A stretch of 7,403 nucleotides of DNA from the NCBI GenBank assembly GCA_025459035.1, contig JALORJ010000121.1, forward strand, positions 1-7,403, in the 5' to 3' direction. Shown here piece by piece: positions 1-6,206 of this stretch (within the stretch, counting starts at the first letter, position 1; each line of letters begins with the position of its first letter). Position numbers and translations under genes: made by a program. The DNA is from Burkholderiales bacterium (GTDB lineage: Bacteria; Pseudomonadota; Gammaproteobacteria; Burkholderiales; Ga0077523). Under the pieces are notes generated by a model that was not told where the DNA came from, ran no database searches, and was given only the letters and a program-made list of their open reading frames with translations.

Positions 1-1088
1 TCGGGAACGCTGACCCAGCCGTCGACGTGGCGCACGGGCGCATCGACCAGCTGCTCGCGGAACGGATGCGCCGAGCGGTCGAACTCGAAGATCGGCTCCT
101 GTGCGAACACGCTGTGGTGCGCGACCGGCACCGCCGCGATCAGCTGCAGCGACGCGGCCTGCGCCACCGCCGTCCCCCACACGTGCGGATTGATCTGGAC
201 ACCGTGCGCCTGCGCGAGCGCGATCACGTGCTTCGCGCCGGTGAAGCCGCCGACCGAGCAGAGGTCCGGCTGCGCGATGTCGACCGCACCCGCGGCGAGG
301 AAGTCGCGGAAGCCGTACAGCGTGTGCTCGTTCTCGCCGCCGGCCACCGGCATCGGCACGCGATCGCGCACCTCGCGGTAGCCGGCAATGTGCTCGGGGG
401 CCACGGGCTCCTCGTACCAGCGCAGTTGGTGGTCCGCCAGCGCCCGCCCGAGGCGGATCGCGTCGCCGACGCCGTATGCGTGATTGGTGTCGATCATCAG
501 CGTGACGTCCCGACCCGCGACCGCGTCGGCGACGGCCGCCATCACGGCCACGTCGTCGGCAAGGCCGTAGCCCAGCTTGACCTTCATCGCCCGCAGTCCT
601 GCCGCGTGATGCGCGCGCGCCTCGTCGGCCAGCCGCGGCGCCTCGCCCTGCCCCGCGATGCGATAGAAGCCGGTCGCGTACGCCTGCACCCGGGTGCGGA
701 AGGCACCGCCGAGCAGCCGGTGCACCGGCAGCCCCGCAGCCTTGCCGCACAGATCCCAGAGCGCGACGTCGATGGCGCTGATCGCGGCGATCACCGTGCC
801 CTTGCGGCCGTAGTCGCGGGTCGCGTGGTACATGCGGTGCCACAGCACCTCGGTGTCACGCGGGTCGGCACCGAGCACGAGCGGCTTGAGCGCGGACTCG
901 AGGGTGGCGGCGGCGATCTGCGGCGGTTCGAGCCCCTGCGCGAACGCCTCGCCCCAGCCGACCAGACCGGCGTCGGTGACGACCTCGACGAGGGTCGCGT
1001 TGCGATGGCGCACCCAGCCCTGCGAGAACGCGAACGGCTGCGCGAGCGGCATGCGCAGCGGGTGGGCGACGACGTCGACGATCTTCAT
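1..1088 (-). CDS. Enolase-superfamily enzyme, mandelate racemase subgroup (D-galactarolactone cycloisomerase-like), 3' end cut off
   Basis: Probable cytosolic sugar-acid cycloisomerase, dehydratase or racemase that abstracts a proton next to a carboxylate with help from Mg2+. The 362 codons in view run from an ATG at 1088 (SD-like GCAGGAG about 6 nt upstream) through the left edge; probably about 20 residues are missing. Residues 1-125 form the capping domain. The barrel carries the mandelate racemase subgroup set: KVK (K169, K171) on strand 2; metal ligands D200 (MIDTNH), E226 or E227 (WYEEP) and E252 (GGENE); the Asp/His dyad D275 (QPDLC) and H302 (NPHVWG); and an acidic residue in EPIFEFD (331-337). 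YATG, MID.NH, QPDLC.GGF, PHVWGT and EPI.EFDR..HPFR closely match what I remember of Agrobacterium D-galactarolactone cycloisomerase, but substrate cannot be assigned from sequence alone. It lies 17 nt after the small exported-protein gene and is probably co-transcribed with it. Superfamily and subgroup are secure; the reaction is inferred. Confidence 0.88.
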   Translation of the reverse strand, partial: MKIVDVVAHPLRMPLAQPFAFSQGWVRHRNATLVEVVTDAGLVGWGEAFAQGLEPPQIAAATLESALKPLVLGADPRDTEVLWHRMYHATRDYGRKGTVIAAISAIDVALWDLCGKAAGLPVHRLLGGAFRTRVQAYATGFYRIAGQGEAPRLADEARAHHAAGLRAMKVKLGYGLADDVAVMAAVADAVAGRDVTLMIDTNHAYGVGDAIRLGRALADHQLRWYEEPVAPEHIAGYREVRDRVPMPVAGGENEHTLYGFRDFLAAGAVDIAQPDLCSVGGFTGAKHVIALAQAHGVQINPHVWGTAVAQAASLQLIAAVPVAHHSVFAQEPIFEFDRSAHPFREQLVDAPVRHVDGWVSVP

Positions 1089-1105
1089 GCGGTGCTCCTG
1101 CGGGA

Positions 1106-1462
1106 TCAGCGATCGGCCGGGCCGGCGGCGGCGCCCGACGCGGGGCACGGATAGCGCGCCCGCAGCCCCTGCACGATCACGTAGCGCTGCGGCCGCCAGC
1201 GCTCGTCGGGATGCGCCTCGAGCCAGTCGTAGACGGCCTGGAAGCGGGCGTTCGCGCGATCGGTCTCGGGGGTGCAGATCGGTCCGCGGCCCTCCCACTT
1301 GTCGGCGGCGGCGTCGATGTAGCGCATCACCTGCTCGCGCGCCTTCGGCTTCTGCATCAGCGCGAAGAACTCGTCGCCGTCGTCCTCGGCGCGCACGGTG
1401 CACGGCGCCACGACCACCGCGATCAGGACCAGCGAAGCCAGCGGACGGACCGATCGATGCAT
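1106..1462 (-). CDS. Small exported protein resembling the Rap1a/Tai family
   Basis: A 118-residue protein whose first 25 residues are a Sec signal peptide: HRSVR positive end, hydrophobic LASLVLIAVVV, and a VRA|ED signal peptidase I site. A Pro before C21 argues against a lipobox. The mature protein of about 93 residues has two Cys (C63, C106) that could form one disulfide. Its pattern of a helix with RYIDAAAD (47-54), then ICTP (62-65), VYDWLEAHP (77-85) and RARYPC (101-106) resembles Rap1a/Tai periplasmic proteins, which include immunity proteins against type VI amidase effectors. Many orphan family members have no known partner, and no amidase or secretion gene is visible here, so an immunity role is not implied. 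The ATG at 1462 is preferred over an upstream ATG at 1552 because it has a GAGAGG SD about 7 nt upstream and begins the signal peptide directly; the upstream start would run through the terminator hairpin. The family call is from pattern memory. Confidence 0.7.
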   Translation of the reverse strand: MHRSVRPLASLVLIAVVVAPCTVRAEDDGDEFFALMQKPKAREQVMRYIDAAADKWEGRGPICTPETDRANARFQAVYDWLEAHPDERWRPQRYVIVQGLRARYPCPASGAAAGPADR

Positions 1463-1511
1463 GCAAGCCCTCTCGTCGACGCGGGCCGCCGCGATGCGCG
1501 CGGCCCGAAAG

Positions 1512-1545
1512 CACGAAGGGCAACCCGCGCGGGCTGCCCTTCGTG
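1512..1545 (-). terminator. Strong hairpin terminator downstream of tRNA-Thr
   Basis: The arms 1512-1522 and 1535-1545 are perfect 11-bp inverted repeats (CACGAAGGGCA / TGCCCTTCGTG). In the minus-strand transcript the stem extends by one G-U pair and three C-G pairs to a GCGC tetraloop, about 15 pairs in all. It is followed by CTTTC, a short U-poor tail. It lies 8 nt past the tRNA CCA end, so it most likely ends the tRNA transcript and separates it from the exported-protein gene. The weak U-tract is the main caveat. Confidence 0.7.
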
Positions 1546-1553
1546 ACTGCATC

Positions 1554-1629
1554 TGGTGCCGGAGATAGGAGTCGAACCTACGACCTTCGCATTACGAATG
1601 CGCTGCTCTACCAACTGAGCTACACCGGC
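1554..1629 (-). tRNA. tRNA-Thr(CGU)
   Basis: A 76-nt cloverleaf with encoded CCA at 1554-1556, decoding ACG codons. The D-stem GCTC/GAGC is perfect, the loop contains GTTGGTA, the anticodon CGT lies at 1594-1596 in TTCGTAA, and the T-arm is GTAGG-TTCGACT-CCTAT. The body from the D-arm to the T-arm matches what I remember of Escherichia coli thrW, including the G27-A43 apposition. The acceptor stem GCCGGTG/CTCCGGC has one mismatch, U6-U67. CGU-anticodon threonine tRNAs share ACG decoding with the UGU isoacceptor, and ACG is common in high-GC genomes. The gene lies 60 nt past the enoyl-CoA hydratase stop on the same strand, so some read-through is possible, but it appears to have its own promoter. 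Confidence 0.97.
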
Positions 1630-1643
1630 CTGCAAGGGCGCGG

Positions 1644-1649
1644 AGTATA
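1644..1649 (-). promoter_or_regulatory. Candidate sigma-70 -10 element for tRNA-Thr
   Basis: On the minus strand TATACT (5 of 6 to TATAAT) lies 14 nt before the tRNA 5' end and is followed by a G/C-only discriminator (CCGCGCCC), as is typical of stringently controlled stable-RNA promoters. It would start transcription about 7 nt before the mature tRNA. No good -35 is visible; the best match has three of six bases at 19-nt spacing. Its AT-rich sequence stands out in GC-rich DNA. Confidence 0.5.
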
Positions 1650-1689
1650 GCCACGACGACCGCCGGGCGACACCCCGCGCGAAGCGGCC

Positions 1690-2472
<783 letters not shown>

Positions 2473-2556
2473 GGGGGACTTCGCTCCGTGACGGAAGGCA
2501 GGAGGACCGCCACGCGCAGCGCGGCGGCCGGGACAACGAACCAGAGGCTCGACCCA
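2473..2556. promoter_or_regulatory. Divergent intergenic region between two crotonase genes
   Basis: The 84 bp between the start codons must hold the upstream signals of both genes, unless either is read from elsewhere. It contains a perfect short dyad TCCGT-G-ACGGA (2485-2495) and an imperfect G/C-rich one, CCGCC...GGCGG (2507-2527). AGAGG at 2543-2547 is the SD of the plus-strand gene. No clear -35/-10 pair is visible on either strand. Such dyads arise easily in GC-rich DNA, so an operator is only a possibility. Confidence 0.35.
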
Positions 2557-3345
2557 GTGGATTATCGATCGATCGACTTCTCGCTCCGCGACGGCGTGGC
2601 GACGCTCGTGCTGTCGCGCCCCGCGCGGCTCAACGCCTTCACCGCCGAGATGCACGCGGAGATCCGCGACGCGATGGACCGCGTCGAGGCCCCCGACAGC
2701 GGGGCCCGGGTGCTGGTGCTGACCGGCGCCGGCCGCGCCTTCTCGGCCGGACAGGACCTGTCCGAGAGCGACGCCGGCGCCGCGCCGCTCGACGTCGGCG
2801 CCACGCTCGAGCGCAACTACAACCCGCTGCTCGCGCGGCTGCGGGCTCTGCCGATTCCGGTGGTGGCCGCGGTGAACGGGGTGGCCGCCGGAGCGGCCGC
2901 CAATCTCGCGCTCGCCTGCGACATCGTGATCGCGGCGCGGTCCGCGAGCTTCCTGCAGGCATTCGCGAAGATCGCGCTGATCCCGGACGCCGGCGGGACC
3001 TACACGCTGCCGCGGCTGGCGGGCCTGCCGCGCGCGATGGGAATGGCGATGCTCGCCGAACCGGTGAAGGCCGAAGACGCCGAGCGCTGGGGAATGATCT
3101 GGAAGTGCGTCGACGACGCCGACTTCCCGGCGGCTGTCGAGCAGCTCGCCGCGAAGCTCGCGGCCGGGCCGACCGGCGCCTACGCCCGCATCCGCCGCGC
3201 GCTGCTCGCGTCGCCCGACAACGACTTCGACACGCAGATGGCGCTGGAGCTGGCCCTGCAGCGCGAGGCCGGCGCGCAGGCCGACTTCGCCGAGGGCGTT
3301 CACGCGTTCCTCGAGAAGCGTCCGCCGCGGTTCAGCGGCCGCTGA
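2557..3345 (+). CDS. paaG: 2-(1,2-epoxy-1,2-dihydrophenyl)acetyl-CoA isomerase PaaG
   Basis: PaaG isomerises ring-1,2-epoxyphenylacetyl-CoA to oxepin-CoA in aerobic phenylacetate degradation, and also acts on later unsaturated CoA intermediates. From the GTG at 2557 the protein is 262 residues, the same length as E. coli PaaG as I remember it. The N-terminal DGVATLVLSRP...LNAF (12-28), AGQDL (64-68), ERNYNPLL (85-92), NGVAAGAAA (107-115) and SFLQAFAKIALIPDAGGT (131-148) follow PaaG closely. The position of the first hydratase Glu is not acidic (AANLAL), while the Asp in LIPDAGG (D144) matches the catalytic Asp of PaaG, so it is an isomerase rather than a hydratase. The GTG start is supported by AGAGG 9 nt upstream and by the family length; the frame stays open far upstream, but only as antisense to the hydratase gene. 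The rest of the paa cluster (paaABCDE, paaK, paaZ) is not in the window. Confidence 0.9.
   Translation: MDYRSIDFSLRDGVATLVLSRPARLNAFTAEMHAEIRDAMDRVEAPDSGARVLVLTGAGRAFSAGQDLSESDAGAAPLDVGATLERNYNPLLARLRALPIPVVAAVNGVAAGAAANLALACDIVIAARSASFLQAFAKIALIPDAGGTYTLPRLAGLPRAMGMAMLAEPVKAEDAERWGMIWKCVDDADFPAAVEQLAAKLAAGPTGAYARIRRALLASPDNDFDTQMALELALQREAGAQADFAEGVHAFLEKRPPRFSGR
3332..3345. repeat. 14-bp perfect palindrome over the paaG stop codon
   Basis: TCAGCGGCCGCTGA reads the same on both strands and ends exactly with the TGA stop of paaG. It encodes the last residues (S-G-R-stop), so coding explains part of it. With no loop it would fold poorly as an RNA hairpin. It may be chance or part of a 3'-end structure with the hairpin just downstream. 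Confidence 0.6.
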
Positions 3346-3352
3346 CCGGGGT

Positions 3353-3383
3353 GCGGCCCGGACTGGAGCGCACGCCGGGCCGT
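3353..3383 (+). terminator. Possible weak terminator hairpin after paaG
   Basis: CGGCCCGG (3354-3361) and CCGGGCCG (3375-3382) are perfect 8-bp arms around a 13-nt loop, with one further G-U pair outside. Only two T residues follow, so if it acts as an intrinsic terminator it is a weak one. Its place, 8 nt past the paaG stop and before the pilus operon, suits a 3' end for paaG. Confidence 0.35.
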
Positions 3384-3412
3384 TGCCGCCCCCGGGCGCG
3401 GCGCCGGATATT
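3383..3412 (+). promoter_or_regulatory. Candidate sigma-70 promoter for the minor-pilin operon
   Basis: TTGCCG (3383-3388; 4 of 6 to the -35 consensus) and GATATT (3407-3412; 4 of 6 to the -10) are 18 nt apart in the 152-bp gap before pilE. GATATT is the most AT-rich stretch there. Transcription would begin near 3419, leaving a leader of about 80 nt. The match is modest. Confidence 0.3.
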
Positions 3413-3497
3413 CCGCCGGACCGACCGCTCGTCGGCGCGCGATTGGCGCGGCCGGCGCACGCTGGCGATCCTTCAACCTCGACCGGAACCCCTGTCC

Positions 3498-3953
3498 ATG
3501 AAACGGCAACGCGGCGTCACCCTCATCGAAGTGCTGATCACCTGCGTGATCGTCGGGATCCTCGGCGCGATCGCGATTCCCGCCTATCGGGACTACGTGA
3601 TCCGCGGCAAGCTGACCGACGCGCAGGCGATGCTCGGCGCCACGCGCGTGCGCCTCGAGCAGTACTTCCAGGACAACCGCAGCTTCCCGGTGGCCTGTGG
3701 CGGCACCGCCACCGGACTGCCGCCGTTCACGCTGCCGACCAGCCAGTACTTCACCTACAGCTGCGCCGCCGGGGCGACCGCCGGGCAGACCTACCTGCTC
3801 GACGCGACCGGCATCGATGCGCAAGGCACCGGCGGCTTCGTGCTGCGCATCGACGATCAGGCGGTCCGCACGACGGTGGCCGTCCCCACGGCGCAGGGCT
3901 GGTCGATTCCGGCGACCAACTGCTGGGTCACGAAGAAACCGAGCAACTGCTGA
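3498..3953 (+). CDS. pilE: Type IV pilus minor pilin, PilE-like
   Basis: A 151-residue type IV prepilin. The leader MKRQRG is cut after G6 by the prepilin peptidase (PilD), leaving mature VTLIE with the key Glu at +5 (E11). A hydrophobic helix follows to about residue 28, then the classic IPAYRDYVIRGKLTDAQ (27-43) and LEQYFQDNRSF (53-63) of PilE-type pilins. The globular part has Cys67, 89, 142 and 151. The last pair encloses CWVTKKPSNC at the extreme C-terminus, probably the D-loop disulfide, and Cys is the final residue. Cys16 lies in the membrane helix. The protein is expected in the inner membrane and then in the pilus, with the other minor pilins. The size and C-terminal Cys loop could also fit a major pilin, but the neighbours (fimT, pilVWX, pilY1) favour a minor one. 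The SD before the ATG is poor (GGAA about 10 nt away). The fimT GTG follows 2 nt after the stop. Confidence 0.85.
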   Translation: MKRQRGVTLIEVLITCVIVGILGAIAIPAYRDYVIRGKLTDAQAMLGATRVRLEQYFQDNRSFPVACGGTATGLPPFTLPTSQYFTYSCAAGATAGQTYLLDATGIDAQGTGGFVLRIDDQAVRTTVAVPTAQGWSIPATNCWVTKKPSNC

Positions 3954-3955
3954 CC

Positions 3956-4507
3956 GTGAAGCCATCGCGCCCGCTCCGCGCCACCGGGGTCACGCTGATC
4001 GAGTTCCTCGTCGGGCTCGCCATGATGTCGCTGCTGATGGCGCTTGCCGTGCCGTCGTTTCGCGAGTGGATCGCCAACAGCCAGGTGCGGACCGCGGCGG
4101 AGTCGGTCAACGGCGCGATCCGGCAGGCGCGCAACGAGGCCGTCCGCAGCAACACGCCGGCGCGCTGGACGCTGACGGACGCCAACGGCGGGGGCTGGGT
4201 GATCCAGCGCTTCGATCGCGAGGCCGGCAACTGGGTGCAGGTCGCGGTGCGCGGCGCCGGCGAAGGCGGTGGGCGCGTGGTGGTCGCCGCATCGCAGGCG
4301 ACGGTGGTGTTCCTCGGCAACGGTCTGGTGAACCCGCTGCCGGCCAACCCGATCCGGATCGACTTCTCGCACCCGAACGGCGCCTGCGTGAGCGGGGACA
4401 CCGGCGAGGTGCGGTGTCTGCGGGTGCTCGTCGCGGCCGGGGGCGAAGTGCGTCTGTGCGATCCCGCCGTCGGCACGACGTCGCCGCTGGCCTGCCCGGC
4501 GACCTGA
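3956..4507 (+). CDS. fimT: Type IV pilus minor pilin FimT/FimU (GspH-like)
   Basis: A 183-residue prepilin with a GspH/FimT-type fold. An 11-residue leader ending in RATG gives mature VTLIE after cleavage at G11, with Glu+5 at E16, and a hydrophobic helix to about residue 33. SFREWIANSQVRTAAESVNGAIRQARNEA (34-62, the usual FimT/GspH helix with an R..A.E..R pattern) follows. Later features are VVFLGNGL (117-124) and RCLRVLVAAGGEVRLCDP (153-170), the C-terminal Cys-x-Cys region of FimT; Cys are at 144, 154, 168 and 180. FimU/FimT is a core part of the minor-pilin tip complex, joining PilVWX to the major pilin. GTG at 3956 is the only plausible start in frame. It comes 2 nt after the pilE stop with no clear SD, so translation is probably coupled to pilE. 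Confidence 0.85.
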   Translation: MKPSRPLRATGVTLIEFLVGLAMMSLLMALAVPSFREWIANSQVRTAAESVNGAIRQARNEAVRSNTPARWTLTDANGGGWVIQRFDREAGNWVQVAVRGAGEGGGRVVVAASQATVVFLGNGLVNPLPANPIRIDFSHPNGACVSGDTGEVRCLRVLVAAGGEVRLCDPAVGTTSPLACPAT

Positions 4508-4508
4508 C

Positions 4509-4994
4509 ATGCGACGCGTCCGCGCCCACCCGCCGCGTGTGTCGCGCCAGCGCGGCGTGATGCTGATCGAGGCTCTGCTGGGCATCCTGATCTTCTCGCT
4601 CGGCATCATGGCCCTGATCGGGCTGCAGGCGCAGTCGATCCGCAACAGCTCGGAAGCGAAGTACCGCGCCGACGCGAGCTTCCTCGCCGACCAGATCATC
4701 GGGCGCATCTGGGCCGGCCGCTACACCGCCGGCAACGTGTTCGACCCGACGCCGTTCCAGCACCGCCCCGGCGGCGCGATCTGCGCACCGACCGGATCGG
4801 ACTCGGCGCACGTCGGCGTGACCACGTGGACCCAGAACGTCGCCCGCCTGCTCCCCGACGCCGGTGCGGCACGGCAGTCGATCGCGATCGATCGCGACGT
4901 CACCACCAACACCGCGCAGGTCACCGTGCGCATGTGCTGGGTGTCGCGGACCGGGCAGCACACGTACACCGTGTCGACCCGGCTCGGAGGCTGA
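4509..4994 (+). CDS. pilV: Type IV pilus minor pilin PilV
   Basis: A 161-residue prepilin. A 16-residue basic leader ending in RQRG is followed by mature VMLIE (Glu+5 at E21) and a hydrophobic helix LLGILIFSLGIMALIGLQ (23-40), the usual PilV signature. The helix continues through SEAKYRADASFLADQIIGRI (48-67). The C-terminal part has IDRDVTTNTAQVTVRMCWV (127-145), a strand pair typical of PilV, with Cys at 92 and 143 that may form a disulfide. In Pseudomonas, PilV works with PilW, PilX, FimU and PilY1 in the tip complex that primes pilus assembly. Its ATG is 1 nt after the fimT stop (TGACATG) with no evident SD, so it probably depends on coupled translation. The pilW SD (GGAGG at 4986-4990) lies inside the 3' end of this gene. 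Confidence 0.9.
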   Translation: MRRVRAHPPRVSRQRGVMLIEALLGILIFSLGIMALIGLQAQSIRNSSEAKYRADASFLADQIIGRIWAGRYTAGNVFDPTPFQHRPGGAICAPTGSDSAHVGVTTWTQNVARLLPDAGAARQSIAIDRDVTTNTAQVTVRMCWVSRTGQHTYTVSTRLGG

Positions 4995-5000
4995 CGGCCG

Positions 5001-6206
5001 ATGGCACGCGCGCACGCCCTGCGCTCTCCGGTCCGACGGTCGCGCGGCATGGGCCTGATCGACATCCTCATCGGCATGGTGATCGGCCTCATCGGCATGA
5101 TCATCGTGTTCCAGGCGTTCTCGGTGTTCGAGGGTCAGAAGCGCACGACCACCGCCGCCAACGACGCGCAGGAAGCGGGCCTCATGGCGCTGGGCCTGAT
5201 CGAGCGCGACCTGCGCATGGGGGGCTACGGCTTCTTCTCGGCCAATCTGCTGGCCTGTTCGCAGCTGCGCTGGCGCCGCGGGGCGGCCAACGAGACGCTC
5301 GACCCGTTCATGCCGGCGCAGATCGTCGACGGCGCGACCAACGGGCCCGACACGCTTCGCGTCAGCTACTCGACGTCCCCGTTCGGCGCGACCCCCTCGA
5401 CGCTGCTGCAGCCGTTCGGCGGCACGGTCGCGAGCCTTGTCGTCGACAACCCGGCGCGCACCGGTGGCAACACGTCGGCCGCCTACCGCGTGGGCGATCA
5501 GATCGTCGTCGGCAACGCCTTCAGCACGCTGCCGTGCACGCGGCTGCAGGTCAGCGGCATCGACAACGCGCTGATCGGCCAGGGCGTCATCGCGATCGGT
5601 GTCGCGCCGACCGCGGACGCGCCGCACAACCCCGGCGCAGGCGATCTGACCAACCTGCTCCCGGCCGGCGGCTATCTGGCGCGCACCGCGGCCCCGACGA
5701 CGATCACGAACTTCGGCGCGTTCCGGCGCGTCGAGTACCGTGTGGTCCCGGATGCCGTGCGCGGAGGCGCGCTCGTGACGCTCGACCTCAATCCTCTGCC
5801 CGGGGTGGCGGCGGCCGATGTCGTGCTGGCCGACGGCGTCATGACGCTGCAGGCGCAGTACGGCATCTCGGCCAACGCGAACGACCAGAGCATCTCGAAC
5901 TGGGTGAACGCGTCCGCCGCTCCGTGGATCACGCCGGGTATCGCGGAGGTCGGCCGCATCAAGGCGATCCGCGTCGCCGTGGTCGCGCGCAGCCAGCTGC
6001 CCGAGCGCGACAACGTGCAGACCCTCGACATCCCCTGCGTGAACGGCTCCGGTACCAATGCCAACGGCCCGTGCGCATGGCGCGACACCGCCGGCGCCCC
6101 GGCGCCGATCATCGACCTGACCGGCAACGCCGAGTGGCGGCGCTACCGGTACCGCGTGTACGAGACCATCGTCCCGCTGCGCAACGTCATGTGGCAGAGC
6201 TTCTGA
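5001..6206 (+). CDS. pilW: Type IV pilus minor pilin PilW
   Basis: A 401-residue prepilin, towards the large end for PilW. The leader MARAHALRSPVRRSRG (1-16) is followed by MGLID, so position +5 is Asp (D21) instead of the near-invariant Glu; the codon is clearly GAC. The helix IGMVIGLIGMIIVFQAFSVFEGQKRTTTAANDAQEAG follows, then LGLIERDLRMGGYGFF (65-80), the PilW hallmark in which the amphipathic helix ends in an R.aGYG-type motif. The large globular part ends in RYRVYETIVPLRN, also PilW-like. By family knowledge it corresponds to GspJ and binds PilX and PilY1 at the pilus tip. GGAGG at 4986-4990, 10 nt before the ATG, is the clearest SD in the operon. The pilV stop is 6 nt upstream, and its own stop overlaps the pilX start by 1 nt (TGATG). 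Confidence 0.9.
   Translation: MARAHALRSPVRRSRGMGLIDILIGMVIGLIGMIIVFQAFSVFEGQKRTTTAANDAQEAGLMALGLIERDLRMGGYGFFSANLLACSQLRWRRGAANETLDPFMPAQIVDGATNGPDTLRVSYSTSPFGATPSTLLQPFGGTVASLVVDNPARTGGNTSAAYRVGDQIVVGNAFSTLPCTRLQVSGIDNALIGQGVIAIGVAPTADAPHNPGAGDLTNLLPAGGYLARTAAPTTITNFGAFRRVEYRVVPDAVRGGALVTLDLNPLPGVAAADVVLADGVMTLQAQYGISANANDQSISNWVNASAAPWITPGIAEVGRIKAIRVAVVARSQLPERDNVQTLDIPCVNGSGTNANGPCAWRDTAGAPAPIIDLTGNAEWRRYRYRVYETIVPLRNVMWQSF

Noticed and set aside
27..1154. Open 375-codon frame on the plus strand, rich in Arg, His, Asp and Val
   Set aside because: It is antisense to the enolase-superfamily gene, whose catalytic motifs are intact. Composition is that of a GC-rich shadow frame, with no recognisable domain.
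1106..1552. Longer start at 1552 for the small exported protein
   Set aside because: It would translate through the terminator hairpin and place 30 Arg/Ala-rich residues before an otherwise normal signal peptide.
1554..1629. tRNA-Thr(CGU) as an integration site for a genomic island
   Set aside because: Threonine tRNAs are known attachment sites, but I see no integrase and no repeated copy of the tRNA 3' end in the window.
2473..3303. N-terminal extension of the enoyl-CoA hydratase frame across the divergent gap and paaG
   Set aside because: The family-length protein begins at the ATG at 2472. The extension is antisense to paaG and lacks domain similarity.
3445..3458. Sigma-54-like GG-N10-GC upstream of pilE
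   Set aside because: Only the minimal GG/GC pair fits; the flanking TGGCAC and TTGC consensus is missing, and such pairs are common in GC-rich DNA.
4878..4891. TCGATCGCGATCGA palindrome inside pilV (and a similar TCGATCGATCGA at 2565-2576 in paaG)
   Set aside because: Both are explained by Ser-Ile-Ala-Ile-Asp and similar codons using ATC and GAT/TCG. They are isolated and coding.
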